Source of the DNA: Microbulbifer hydrolyticus
GTDB lineage: Bacteria > Pseudomonadota > Gammaproteobacteria > Pseudomonadales > Cellvibrionaceae
Reading direction: 5' to 3'
NCBI RefSeq assembly: GCF_009931115.1
Contig: NZ_CP047491.1
Location: 1,749,501 to 1,813,500 of the forward strand
DNA length: 64,000 nt
Part shown: piece by piece, positions 19,104 to 27,859 of the stretch
How the letters are laid out: every line of letters begins with the position of its first letter
Numbering within the stretch: the first letter of the stretch is position 1
The notes under the pieces: generated by a model
Told to the model about the DNA's origin: nothing
The model's input: only the letters and a program-made list of their open reading frames with translations
Database searches by the model: none
Made by a program: the position numbers and the translations under genes

Positions 19104-19679
19104 TCAGTCGAAATTCAGTTCGCTGTCTTTCCAGTATTTGGTCCCCTTCAGCGTAGCCTGAAGCGCGATACCGCTTTCGGTGAGCTGGTAGACCCGCATA
19201 CCATCGACGACCACTTCCCCACCCACGGCAACACCTTTGTCCTGTGCCTTGGCCGCGGCGTCCGCGTGCCCACCGAATGACCAGCCGCGCTCGACGAACC
19301 GCTCCATCACCTCGGGAGAATCGAACACGAACAGGGCGCGAAAATCTTTGATGCCAAGACCGAGACCAACACCCACCTCACCCATTTTCATATAGGTGCG
19401 CTCGCCAGACTTGCTGACAGCGACGCCATAACCGGTGGACGCGCTGGCCAGCAACAGGTTGACGTTCACGTTGCTGAATACGGCATAACCGGGAGCCCGG
19501 GCGACATCGTTGCGCAGGTCCGGTTTCAGCTGATACAGCGCATTCAGTACCTCGCGCTCGGTTTGACGGATGTTTTGCCGCTGCTCATCGCGCGTCTGGC
19601 CAGGAGCGGCACAGCCACCGATCATGAGCAGGTGTGCGAGCACAAGTAGCAGCGTGCAGTGTCGGAAGAAGGCTGGCAT
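19104..19679 (-). CDS. SYLF/YSC84-domain lipoprotein
   Basis: A 191-residue lipoprotein with signal peptide and lipobox (LLVLAHLLMIGGC, Cys near residue 23). The mature part is the SYLF (YSC84) domain, a lipid-binding fold widespread in bacterial envelopes: LRNDVARAPGYAVFSNVNVNLL, GYGVAVSKSGERTYMKMGEVGVGLGLGIKDFRALFVFD, then the C-terminal GGEVVVDGMRVYQLTESG. GGAG precedes the ATG at a normal distance. It is divergent from the next lipoprotein gene at 19929, so the two share a 249-base promoter region. The cellular role of bacterial SYLF proteins is poorly known. Confidence 0.87.
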   Translation of the reverse strand: MPAFFRHCTLLLVLAHLLMIGGCAAPGQTRDEQRQNIRQTEREVLNALYQLKPDLRNDVARAPGYAVFSNVNVNLLLASASTGYGVAVSKSGERTYMKMGEVGVGLGLGIKDFRALFVFDSPEVMERFVERGWSFGGHADAAAKAQDKGVAVGGEVVVDGMRVYQLTESGIALQATLKGTKYWKDSELNFD

Positions 19680-19928
19680 GGTTGGTTCTCCATCGCTGCC
19701 CCGAGGGGCGGATTGTTATGGGGGCGGTAACTGGTAACAATGCAGGCAGTATTGCCGCAGTTTTTCGACGCATAGCCCTGACGGTGTCCAGAATAACGGT
19801 GAACTATTGGCATGCCTGCGACGTGGCGCACAAAGATCCAAATGACGCCACTTTCGGCGCGGCTGGCAAATCGGTATTCTTGCGGGCCTGTACTATCTGG
19901 CGAACCGTTCCAAAAGGAATCAACACCC

Positions 19929-20462
19929 ATGAACAAATCTATCAAGCGCGGCGTTGCCGTTTCCTGCCTTTTGACCCTGATGCTGAATCTGACCGCATGC
20001 GGTTACTTCCTGTACCCGGAACGCAAGGGGCAGAGTGGCGGCCGGGTTGATCCAGTCGTGGTTATCCTCGATGGCGCCGGCCTGCTGTTTGGTATTCTGC
20101 CTGGTGTGGTGGCATTTGCGGTTGACTTCACCAATGGCACAATCTACCTGCCCGCGGGTGGCTCTTCTGCGATTGACCGCCATATCAGCGCAGTGGACCA
20201 GGACGTCAACAATGAGAAAGCCGGTGCGCTACTGGAAGAAGGCAAGCCGGTAATCGACCAGAATGGCCAGGCCTGGATCGAGCTGCCGCTGGAAGCGGTT
20301 ACCGGCGAGAAAGATGTCGAGAACACCAGCATGGAACAGGTGCGTGCTGCGCTCGGCGAATTAACCGGGCAACAGGTTGCCGCTGCCGATATTGTCTGGC
20401 TCCAGGATCTGGCGGCACTGTCACAGGCACGCGCTGCACAGCAGGCAACCGCGGCACGCTAA
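19929..20462 (+). CDS. Putative lipoprotein of unknown function
   Basis: A 177-residue lipoprotein: basic start MNKSIKRGVAV, hydrophobic stretch and lipobox LNLTAC (Cys near residue 24). The mature part begins GYFLYPERKGQ, then has a hydrophobic segment (about residues 44-64, VVVILDGAGLLFGILPGVVAFAV) that may be a membrane helix, followed by an acidic, Ala/Gln-rich C-terminus. The YP-RKGQ…D-GLL-GI-PG-VAF-D pattern recalls small proteobacterial lipoproteins near polyribonucleotide or envelope genes, but I cannot name a family. AAGGA lies about 10 bases before the ATG. It ends 4 bases before the DUF3445 gene, so the two are probably cotranscribed. Confidence 0.75.
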   Translation: MNKSIKRGVAVSCLLTLMLNLTACGYFLYPERKGQSGGRVDPVVVILDGAGLLFGILPGVVAFAVDFTNGTIYLPAGGSSAIDRHISAVDQDVNNEKAGALLEEGKPVIDQNGQAWIELPLEAVTGEKDVENTSMEQVRAALGELTGQQVAAADIVWLQDLAALSQARAAQQATAAR

Positions 20463-20466
20463 CACC

Positions 20467-21453
20467 GTGAGTGGCTCTCTTGCGGCGCCAACCGGCGCCC
20501 AAGTCGTGGCGGCGCAAAACGGGCGCCGTTACGCGCAGAACCTGCGCGCTCCCACCGCGGTGCTGCCGTTTATTCGGGATCCTCGCATCGTGCATATGGG
20601 GCTGAACCGTCTGTCACCGGACCGGTGGTTGCAACGCTGTTCCCAGCTCACCCATTATCATCACAATAAGCTCACCGCCCGCCGTTTATACGGGGAGGGG
20701 GTATACGCCCAGCTGCCATCCTCGCTTCCGGCCCAGCGGGAGTTGGCGGGGTTGACGGCCAGGCACCTGCTGCAAGATCACCCCGGTTACCATCTCCTGG
20801 CGAATGGGGATCTCCAATGGCAGGGAGCGGGCGGGACGCTTCGCTGGCCAGGTGCCGAGGCCGGCGTCAGCAGTGCCGAGCCGCTGTGGAATACCAGCGC
20901 GTGGGTAGCGGATGACCTGTGTTTGTTGATGCCGGGCGAACATGGCTACGAGCTGGTTGCGGCATCGCTGGCCGCGCCCAGTTACTGGCGCCTGGAAGAA
21001 AAAATAGGTCGGCCGCTGGATGTCATCCACGGGCCTGTGCCCGGCTTTCACAAAAAACTGGCCCAGCAGGTGGCGCGCTTCTTTGACCACCTGCTGCCGG
21101 AGTTTCCGGTCTGGCGCGGAAACTGGTCTGTGGTGGATTCGCCGGAGTTGCTGCAGCGGGGAGAGGGGGGCGATATAGCAGGCCACGCACCCGCTAAGGC
21201 TGATGAAGCTTCCGATGCGCTGTATCTGCGTATCGAGCGGCAGTCTCTGCGCCGGCTGCCGGAAACTGGTGCGGTGGTATTTACCATTCGGGTGATGATC
21301 AACCCGCTGTCGGATTTACTGGAAGTTCCGGATGGGCTTTCGGTACTGAAGGCCTCGGTGGACGCGATGTCGCCGGAAGAATCCCGCTACAAGTCCATTG
21401 CCCCGATGCGGGCACGCCTGAATTCCTTTTTTGCCGCACACCTTTCCGGCTGA
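20467..21453 (+). CDS. DUF3445 / heme-dependent oxidative N-demethylase-like protein
   Basis: A 328-residue soluble protein of the DUF3445 family, to which the heme-bearing alpha subunit of oxidative N-demethylases belongs. Seen here: LPSSLPAQRELAGLTARHLL, the central VAASLAAPSYWRLEEKIGRPLDVIHGPVPGF (family core) followed by HKKLAQQVARFFDHL, and the C-terminal LYLRIERQSLRRLPETGAVVFTIRV with its conserved Arg pairs. The start is GTG 4 bases after the preceding stop; the ribosome site is weak, consistent with translational coupling. The usual partner reductase and small subunits of a true demethylase are not next to it, so the substrate is unknown. Confidence 0.78.
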   Translation: MSGSLAAPTGAQVVAAQNGRRYAQNLRAPTAVLPFIRDPRIVHMGLNRLSPDRWLQRCSQLTHYHHNKLTARRLYGEGVYAQLPSSLPAQRELAGLTARHLLQDHPGYHLLANGDLQWQGAGGTLRWPGAEAGVSSAEPLWNTSAWVADDLCLLMPGEHGYELVAASLAAPSYWRLEEKIGRPLDVIHGPVPGFHKKLAQQVARFFDHLLPEFPVWRGNWSVVDSPELLQRGEGGDIAGHAPAKADEASDALYLRIERQSLRRLPETGAVVFTIRVMINPLSDLLEVPDGLSVLKASVDAMSPEESRYKSIAPMRARLNSFFAAHLSG

Positions 21454-21564
21454 ACCGTTATCTGGCGGCAAGCATGCCCGCAATCGAACTGACTGGGTGA
21501 GCGTCCCTTCCGGGAGCGGCCAGCGCCACATGTCACAGGGTGAACCCGTGCGCGCGGCGGCTAG

Positions 21565-22560
21565 CTACGACGAGCTTCCTGTCTTGAATGCCTTTGGCGA
21601 GAGTCCTGTCCAGCGTCGAAAGGCCTTGCCGAACGCACTCTCATCGCAGTAGCCGAGGGCCGCGGCGATATCCACATTGGTTTTCTCACCCTGTCGCAGC
21701 CACTGGCAAGCGTAGTGGCTGCGCACCTCATCCTGAATGGCGCGGAAACTGGCGTTTTCTTCCAGCAGCTTGCGGCCCAGGTGACGGGGGCTGATACACA
21801 GCCGCGCGGCCACCTGTTCGCGGCTGAGCTGCGGCTCCTGCTGCAGCAGGTGGGCAACGCGCAATTGCAGGCTTTTACTGGTGAGGGCCTTGAGCAGGGC
21901 ATCTGCTTCGGGTTTGAGGCGGGCCATTACCTGACGATCGGCCGCAACCAGGGGGATTTCCAGGTCCTGTGGACGCAGGCGAATACCGGAGGATTCCGCG
22001 TTGAACTGTACCGGTGCCTGTAGCAACTGCTGATACTGCTGCTGTACCGCCAGCGAGGGCGTGGGGTAAGCAAACTGAACACTCTGCGGCTGGAACTCGC
22101 GCCCGGTCATGGCGCGGGCCTGGGCCAGGCAGATCGAGAGCACGGTTTCCACGCGCAGGCGAGCGCACTGCAGGTAGTTGGGGCGGTAGCAGAAATCCAC
22201 ATAGAAGCTGCCGCGGCGCATTTCAAACTGGCCGCCTTCGCCGAGAAGCGGGTGGTAGATGAGCAGCTGGTCCAGTGCTGCGCCCAGGTTCTTTTGGGTC
22301 ATCAGCAGGTAGCCCACCAACCCCATCTGGCTGCCCTGCATGGCCTGGCCCAGGCGGATGCCCAGAAGCGGGTCCGGGTGGGCGGCCTGCACTGCCAGCC
22401 AGATGTCTTCCTGGAGCTGCATGGGAACCCTGTCTCCCTCGTTAATGGAGGTCAAGAGTGCCTCAACCTCCGGGGGGAGCTTCATCTGAAGTCGTTCCAG
22501 GGCGCTTATAATTGCGCGTGTATAGCTTAAAGTTACGCTTCTGCTGTCTGCTGTGTTCAA
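21565..22560 (-). CDS. AraC-family transcriptional regulator divergent from the monooxygenase operon
   Basis: A 331-residue AraC regulator with the same Arabinose_bd-type N-terminal sensor as the gene at 9060 (QLQEDIWLAVQAAHPDPLLGIRLGQAMQGSQMGLVGYLLM is typical). The C-terminal DNA-binding domain has HTH units VAARLCISPRHLGRKLLEEN and IAAALGYCDESAFGKAFRRW, ending in TGLSPKAFK. It is divergently transcribed from the flavin monooxygenase operon across 201 bases that contain two nested inverted repeats (22610-22662). This layout is the standard one for a regulator sensing the substrate of the adjacent catabolic operon. Confidence 0.9.
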   Translation of the reverse strand: MNTADSRSVTLSYTRAIISALERLQMKLPPEVEALLTSINEGDRVPMQLQEDIWLAVQAAHPDPLLGIRLGQAMQGSQMGLVGYLLMTQKNLGAALDQLLIYHPLLGEGGQFEMRRGSFYVDFCYRPNYLQCARLRVETVLSICLAQARAMTGREFQPQSVQFAYPTPSLAVQQQYQQLLQAPVQFNAESSGIRLRPQDLEIPLVAADRQVMARLKPEADALLKALTSKSLQLRVAHLLQQEPQLSREQVAARLCISPRHLGRKLLEENASFRAIQDEVRSHYACQWLRQGEKTNVDIAAALGYCDESAFGKAFRRWTGLSPKAFKTGSSS

Positions 22561-22609
22561 AACGTCTGTCCGAAATTAACCAGATGCTGCCCGATTATGA
22601 CGACGGTGC

Positions 22610-22662
22610 CTCCGGATGTCACGTTATATTGATTGCCAATGCGTTTTGGCAAATGTCCGGAG
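22610..22662. promoter_or_regulatory. Nested inverted repeats in the AraC/monooxygenase divergent promoter
   Basis: The outer arms are CTCCGGA (22610-22616) and TCCGGAG (22656-22662). The inner arms are TTGCCA (22633-22638) and TGGCAA (22647-22652) with an 8-base spacer. TATATT at 22625-22630 could be a -10 element. Position and symmetry suggest operator sites for the adjacent AraC protein, but this is inference. Confidence 0.45.
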
Positions 22663-22761
22663 CGCGATGAGTGAGAGTTGAGCGCCCCACCTGAACCTTT
22701 CCGAGCGGGGTGTTACGAGCAAAGCCGCGAGAAAAGCGCGAGAAAAATCGGGAGAAAAATA

Positions 22762-24108
22762 ATGAAGCCCTTCGCTGTTATCGGTGCCGGTCCCATGGGG
22801 CTGTGTAGTGTACGCAATCTGGCCAAGCACGGTATTCCCTGTGTGGGTTTCGAGATTCATAGTGATGTCGGCGGGCTGTGGGATATCGACAGTTCCACCA
22901 GCACCATGTACGAATCCGCCCACCTGATCTCGTCGAAGAAAATGACCGAGTTTGCGGAGTTCCCGATGGGCGACGACGTCGCGCTTTTCCCGCACCATAG
23001 TGAGCTGCGCGAATATTTCCGTGCCTATGCGCGGGAGTTCGACCTCTACCGCCACTATGAGTTCGAGACCGAGGTGGTCCGCTGCGAGCGTGAGGGCGAT
23101 GACTGGCAAATCACCACCCGTCGCCATGGCGAGGAGCAAACCCGGGTATTTGGTGGCCTGCTGATTGCCAATGGCACGCTGCATCACCCGAACATGCCGT
23201 CGCTGCCCGGTGATTTCGCCGGCGAACTGCTGCACTCCTCTGACTACCGTGACCCGGCCATTTTCGATGGCAAGCGCGTGCTTCTGGTGGGCTGCGGCAA
23301 CAGCGGTGCGGATATTGCGGTCGACGCCGCGCACCGCGCCAAGAGCGTGGATATCAGCCTGCGCCGGGGCTATTACTTCCTGCCCAAGTTCATCGGCGGC
23401 AAAGCCACGGACGCCCTGGGTGGCCGGATCAAGCTACCGCGGTTTATCCAGCAGCGCATCAGCGCCGCCATTTCCAAATTGATGCTCGGCACACCGGAGC
23501 AGTACGGGCTGCCCAAGCCGGACTACAAGATGTTCGAGTCCCATCCGGTAATCAATTCATTGATTCTGCACCACATTGGCCATGGCGACATCAAGGCGCG
23601 CAAAGACGTCGCCGAGGTGGATGGCCACAAGGTGACCTTCGCGGATGGCACCTCAGGCGAGTACGACATGGTCCTGATGGCCACCGGGTACAAACTCCAT
23701 TATCCGTTCATCGACAGTGAACACCTCAACTGGGAAGGCTTTGCGCCGCGGTTGTACCTGAACGTTTTCCATCCCCAGTACGACAATCTGTTCCTGATGG
23801 GAATGGTGGAAGCCGCGGGCCTGGGCTGGGAAGGGCGCAACCGCCAGGCGGAGATGGTGGCGCTGTACATCAAGCAGCTGGCGGCGGGGGCGGAGTCCGC
23901 GCGCAAGCTGAAGCAGACCAAGCTGGCCGAGGCGGGCACGCGTGCGGACGGTGGCATGAACTACCTGAAGCTCGAACGCATGGCCTACTACGTGCACAAG
24001 GATACCTACCTGAAAGCACTGGCCGGTCACACCCAGGACTTGCTCCGGGACCACCAGGTTGCGGATACTGCACACTTTTCATCCAATCCGGCCGCGGCGA
24101 CCCGCTGA
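22762..24108 (+). CDS. Flavin-containing monooxygenase (FMO / Baeyer-Villiger-like)
   Basis: A 448-residue flavoprotein that uses FAD, NADPH and O2 to oxygenate a heteroatom or ketone. The FAD dinucleotide fold is at the very start (FAVIGAGPMGLCSVRNL), the second nucleotide-binding motif is VLLVGCGNSGADIAVDAA near residue 175, and the FMO signature FAGELLHSSDY (FxGxxxHxxxY) lies just before it. The C-terminal ATGYKLHYPF motif is also present. The ATG at 22762 has GGAGAAAA upstream; the in-frame ATG at 22678 adds residues unlike the family. It is first in an operon with a transporter and two SDR enzymes and is divergent from an AraC regulator, suggesting catabolism of a cyclic or terpenoid-like substrate. 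Confidence 0.9.
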   Translation: MKPFAVIGAGPMGLCSVRNLAKHGIPCVGFEIHSDVGGLWDIDSSTSTMYESAHLISSKKMTEFAEFPMGDDVALFPHHSELREYFRAYAREFDLYRHYEFETEVVRCEREGDDWQITTRRHGEEQTRVFGGLLIANGTLHHPNMPSLPGDFAGELLHSSDYRDPAIFDGKRVLLVGCGNSGADIAVDAAHRAKSVDISLRRGYYFLPKFIGGKATDALGGRIKLPRFIQQRISAAISKLMLGTPEQYGLPKPDYKMFESHPVINSLILHHIGHGDIKARKDVAEVDGHKVTFADGTSGEYDMVLMATGYKLHYPFIDSEHLNWEGFAPRLYLNVFHPQYDNLFLMGMVEAAGLGWEGRNRQAEMVALYIKQLAAGAESARKLKQTKLAEAGTRADGGMNYLKLERMAYYVHKDTYLKALAGHTQDLLRDHQVADTAHFSSNPAAATR

Positions 24109-24121
24109 GGTCGCCAAGACC

Positions 24122-25078
24122 ATGAATGAATTGAATCCTGTAGTCACGGCGTCTGTCGAAAATTTCCAGATGTCACCTGTCGCGCTGGTAGTCCTGAATG
24201 CCGTGCTGGCGTTCATGATGTTTGGCGTATCCCTGGGGCTGCGCAAGGCGGACTTCCGCCGCGTGCTCGGTCGCCCCGTAGCGCCGGTGACCGGGCTGGT
24301 GGCGCAGTTCCTGTTGCTGCCGGCCATCACCTGCCTCGGCACCTGGGCGTTGGGTATCAGCCCGGGCCTTGCGCTGGGCATGATCCTGGTGTCCTGCTGC
24401 CCCGGCGGCACCTTTTCCAATGTGATGACCTGGATCGGGCGCGCCAATGTGGCCACATCGGTCAGTATGACCGCGGTCTCCAGTCTCGCCGCGGTGGTCA
24501 TGACGCCGTTTAATTTCGCGCTGTACGGCAGCCTGAACCCCAATACCCGTGAAGCCCTGCAGGCGATTGCCCTGCCGGCAGAAAACATGGTGATGATGGT
24601 GGTGCTGGTGCTGGCGCTGCCGATGGCCCTGGGCATGATCGTGGGGGGGCGCTTCCCGCGCTTTGCCGAGCGCAGTGAGCGTTACTTTCGCACGGCGTCA
24701 TTGCTGGTGTTCCTGCTGTTTGTGGTGATCTCCTTCAGCAAGCACTGGCACACCGCGTTGCAGATCGCCGGCTCGGTTCTGGTGCTGGTGGTTGCGCACA
24801 ATGCCCTCGCATTCCTTATCGGGGATCTCTCGAGCCGTGCGGCGCGCTTGCCGCAGGGTGACCGGCGGGCGGTCACTATGGAGGTGGGGATACAGAATTC
24901 CGGCCTGGCACTGGCGATTCTTTTCACTTTTTATCCCGAGGCGGGAGAAATGCTGGTCATCGCCGGCTTCTGGGGCGTATGGCACCTGGTTTCCGGTCTC
25001 AGTCTGGCGGGGTACTGGAACTTCAGCCAGCGTCGCGTGGCGCAGGCGCATGGGGATGCCGCCGACTACGCGGGCTAG
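24122..25078 (+). CDS. Bile acid:sodium symporter (BASS) family transporter
   Basis: A 318-residue membrane protein with about nine or ten hydrophobic segments, matching the BASS family, which uses the sodium gradient to import organic anions such as bile acids, keto acids or pantoate. Recognisable signatures are LLPAITCLGTWALGISPGLALGMILVSCCPGGTFSNVMTW (the family CCPGG…SN sodium site) and TMEVGIQNSGLALAIL near residue 258. It starts 13 bases after the monooxygenase stop. Its position inside a monooxygenase-SDR operon makes uptake of the operon's substrate the likely role; the actual solute cannot be read from sequence. Confidence 0.88.
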   Translation: MNELNPVVTASVENFQMSPVALVVLNAVLAFMMFGVSLGLRKADFRRVLGRPVAPVTGLVAQFLLLPAITCLGTWALGISPGLALGMILVSCCPGGTFSNVMTWIGRANVATSVSMTAVSSLAAVVMTPFNFALYGSLNPNTREALQAIALPAENMVMMVVLVLALPMALGMIVGGRFPRFAERSERYFRTASLLVFLLFVVISFSKHWHTALQIAGSVLVLVVAHNALAFLIGDLSSRAARLPQGDRRAVTMEVGIQNSGLALAILFTFYPEAGEMLVIAGFWGVWHLVSGLSLAGYWNFSQRRVAQAHGDAADYAG

Positions 25079-25127
25079 CCATTCCCCGAACTGAAATGCT
25101 GTATAGAACAATAAGAGCTGTATAAAA

Positions 25128-26123
25128 ATGAGTGAACCAAGGGTTTTGATTACCGGCGCTGCCGGCTATGTAGGTGGCCAGCTTGGGGCCCTCCTGAGCA
25201 AGCAGATGCCGGTAGTAGGGGTGGATATCCAGCACCGGGAAACCACATTCCCACTGTTTGTGATGGACATCTGCGACGGTGCGCTGGCTGAGTTGATGCG
25301 TGCCGAGCGGATCACCCATGTGGTGCACCTGGCGTCCGTGGTGTCTCCAGGGCGCGACCGCGCGCGGGAATACCAGATCGATGTTGAAGGTACCCGCAAT
25401 GTACTGGATGCCTGTATCACCGCGGGCGTCGAACACCTGACCCTGACCAGCAGTGGTGCCGCTTACGGCTACCACGCCGACAATCCCTCATGGCTTGTAG
25501 AGAACAGTCCTCTGCGTGGCAATCCCGAGTTTGCCTATTCCGACCACAAGCGGCTGGTGGAGGAAATGCTGGCGGAATACCGGCAGAAGCACCCGCAGCT
25601 CAAGCAGTTGATTTTCCGTCCCTGTTCCATCATCGGCGCGACCACCAACAGCAAGATCAGTGAGCTGTTTGCCGGCAGCAGTATCCTGGACCCTGGCGGC
25701 CACAATTCACCGTTTGTGTTTATCTGGGATGAGGATGTCATCGGTGCGATCGAGTACGGGGTAACCCGCAGTGCCAGTGGAATCTACAATCTTGCCGGTG
25801 ACGGCGCACTCACACCCGCGGAAATCGCGCGGCTGCTGGGCAAGCCCGTGCGGCGCCCGCCCGTGTGGTTATTGAAAGTTCTTCTGGGGATCAGTTATTA
25901 CCTGCGACTGGGTAACGTGAGGCCGGCCCAGATCATGTTCCTGCAGTACCGCCCTGTGTTGCTGAATACGCGCCTTAAGACAGAGCTTGGTTACCAGCCA
26001 AAGAAAACGTCTGCAGAAGCGTTTGCCTACTTTGCCACCCGGGCACTGGGCATCGCGGTGGAAGCCGATACCGCACGGGTCAGTTTTTCGGATGATGCCA
26101 TATCCGAAGGGCAGCCAGCATGA
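25128..26123 (+). CDS. NAD-dependent epimerase/dehydratase-type (extended) SDR
   Basis: A 331-residue extended short-chain dehydrogenase. It has the N-terminal dinucleotide motif VLITGAAGYVGGQLG, VVHLASVVSPG near residue 60, the catalytic Ser in LTSSGAAYG and the active-site pair in FAYSDHKRLVEE (Tyr near 140, Lys near 144, with the usual YxxxK). The C-terminal half is the substrate domain (NLAGDGALTPAEIARLLGKPV). It may oxidise or reduce an alcohol/ketone or act as an epimerase. It follows the transporter by 49 bases, with an 8-base repeat GCTGTATA twice in that gap, and overlaps the next SDR gene by ATGA. Confidence 0.87.
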   Translation: MSEPRVLITGAAGYVGGQLGALLSKQMPVVGVDIQHRETTFPLFVMDICDGALAELMRAERITHVVHLASVVSPGRDRAREYQIDVEGTRNVLDACITAGVEHLTLTSSGAAYGYHADNPSWLVENSPLRGNPEFAYSDHKRLVEEMLAEYRQKHPQLKQLIFRPCSIIGATTNSKISELFAGSSILDPGGHNSPFVFIWDEDVIGAIEYGVTRSASGIYNLAGDGALTPAEIARLLGKPVRRPPVWLLKVLLGISYYLRLGNVRPAQIMFLQYRPVLLNTRLKTELGYQPKKTSAEAFAYFATRALGIAVEADTARVSFSDDAISEGQPA

Positions 26124-26980
26124 GCGCCCCGGTCGCTGTGGGTTTGAATCGCGCAAAAACCTTTGTAGTAACCGGTGCTGCAGGCGGTCTGGGCTGGGCG
26201 CTCGTGCAGTCGCTGATTAAAGCGCATGCTGGTGGCCAGCCACTGCGATTTGCTCTGGTCGACGTGAACGAAGAGGCTGTGGCTGCGCGAGGCCGTGAGC
26301 TGGAGCAGCAGGATATCGATGCCGATGTGTTTGTGGCCGACCTGTCCTGTGAAGATTCGGTCGCGGAATTGTGCGGGCGGTTGCGTTCGCTCTATCCGCA
26401 GGTGGATCTGCTGATCAACAATGCGGGCATTACCCACCGCAGCCTGTCTACCCAGACTACCAATACGGTGATTCGCCGGGTGATGGCGGTGGATTACCAT
26501 GCGCCGGTTGAGCTGGCACAGGGGTTGCTGCCCCAGTTGCGCGCTGCCGCCGGATGTGTGGTGAATATCAGCTCGATGGCGGGCTGGATGCCGGTGCTGG
26601 GACGTGCCGGTTACTGTGCGGCGAAGAGCGCCCTGCATCAGTATTTTGAAACCTTTCGCGAAGAGGTTCGGGAAGAGGGCGTCCGTGTGCTGATGGTCTA
26701 CCCGAGCTTTGTTGCGACCGGTATCGACGCAAACGCGCTGTCCGGAGACGGTGGGCGTGCGCAGCACGCGCAGAGCACCATCGGTCCGGTGCGCAGTGCG
26801 GAGTGGATGGCAGACAGAATTGTTGCCGCCCAGGTTGCTGGCAAGGAGCGGTTGTTCCCGCGGGACAAAACCCTGCTGGGAGCCTACTTGTACAAGTTCG
26901 CCCCGCGCCTGTTCCTGCGGCAGATGGTCAAAAACTTCCGGGTAGAGCTGGAAGAGGGGCGCAAGCTGGCGCGCGACTAA
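26120..26980 (+). CDS. Classical short-chain dehydrogenase/reductase (SDR)
   Basis: A 286-residue NAD(P)-dependent oxidoreductase. The cofactor motif TGAAGGLGWAL is near residue 19, DLLINNAGITHRS near 97, the catalytic Ser in VVNISSMAGWMPV near 148 and the YCAAKSAL (YxxxK) pair near 166-170. Its start overlaps the stop of the preceding SDR (ATGA), so the two are translationally coupled. With the monooxygenase and the symporter it forms a four-gene unit in which an alcohol or ketone would be interconverted before or after oxygenation. The operon ends here; the next gene is convergent. Confidence 0.9.
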   Translation: MSAPVAVGLNRAKTFVVTGAAGGLGWALVQSLIKAHAGGQPLRFALVDVNEEAVAARGRELEQQDIDADVFVADLSCEDSVAELCGRLRSLYPQVDLLINNAGITHRSLSTQTTNTVIRRVMAVDYHAPVELAQGLLPQLRAAAGCVVNISSMAGWMPVLGRAGYCAAKSALHQYFETFREEVREEGVRVLMVYPSFVATGIDANALSGDGGRAQHAQSTIGPVRSAEWMADRIVAAQVAGKERLFPRDKTLLGAYLYKFAPRLFLRQMVKNFRVELEEGRKLARD

Positions 26981-26985
26981 GCGAG

Positions 26986-27585
26986 TCAGCCAAATTCGGT
27001 GGTCAGCATCGGGATGACGCTGGCTGCCAGTAGCAGCCCCATGGTTACATTGAATATCCGCAAGTGAACGGGCTGCGTCAGCAGCCGTTTGAGGCCTACG
27101 CCAAACATCATCCAGATCGTGATACACGGCCCGCCGATCAGGATGAATGCCAGGGCGATTCGACCCGCTTCCATCCAGGTTTCTCCATCCGGCGTGGTAA
27201 ACGCGGCCAGTGCCCCCACCGCCATAATCCAACCTTTTGGATTGACCCACTGAAAGGCCACCGCCTGTAAAAAGGAAAACGGATGTGCCCGCCCAGCAGC
27301 GCCCACCTGGCGTGTTCTGGCAATCTTCCAGGCGAGATAGAGCAGATACGTGATCCCTGCCCAGCGGACCACCTCGTGCAGGAACGGAAACTGCCGGAAG
27401 AGCGCTCCCATACCGAATCCGATCGCCAGAATCATGGCGGGAAACCCGACGCAGATTCCCAGCAAGTGGGGCAGTGAGCGACCCACGCCGTGGTTCAACC
27501 CCGAAGCCATGATCATCAGGTTATTCGGCCCCGGCGTAATGCTGGTGGAAAACACGAACAGTGCGATAGAGAGCAGAATTTCCAA
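26986..27585 (-). CDS. LysE/RhtB-family amino acid exporter
   Basis: A 199-residue inner-membrane protein with about six hydrophobic segments, of the LysE/RhtB family that exports amino acids and related small molecules. The family N-terminal motif SITPGPNNLMIMASGLNHGVGRSLPHLLGICVGF and the central LQAVAFQWVNPKGWIMAVGA are plain. The start is TTG with GAGGA about 6 bases upstream; no ATG gives the correct N-terminus. It is convergent with the SDR operon. Exported substrate unknown. Confidence 0.9.
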   Translation of the reverse strand: MEILLSIALFVFSTSITPGPNNLMIMASGLNHGVGRSLPHLLGICVGFPAMILAIGFGMGALFRQFPFLHEVVRWAGITYLLYLAWKIARTRQVGAAGRAHPFSFLQAVAFQWVNPKGWIMAVGALAAFTTPDGETWMEAGRIALAFILIGGPCITIWMMFGVGLKRLLTQPVHLRIFNVTMGLLLAASVIPMLTTEFG

Positions 27586-27859
27586 AATGGTCCTCGAAGA
27601 GTGGTGGCGGGTGGGCGCCGTACAGCGGGGAAAAGCCGCGGTTGGTAACGCGCGGATAGGCGCAGATTATCCCCGCTGGAAGTGCGTATAGCAACGAAGC
27701 CGTCCGGCAATACCGGGGGTTGACTGGCGTCGCAATTCTGGTTCGTCCGACCTACAATTCACGCTCTACGGAAGTCGGGGATGGTATACGTGATGTGGTT
27801 GGATACCGCCCCGTTCGTCGCGAGGCGTTCCGTTTTCAACGTGACCCCCGAGCGTGCCT

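Noticed and set aside
18881..19156. 91-codon + strand frame in the gene-poor stretch
   Set aside because: Overlaps the end of the SYLF lipoprotein gene, has low-complexity Ser/Thr/Cys-rich product and no ribosome site.
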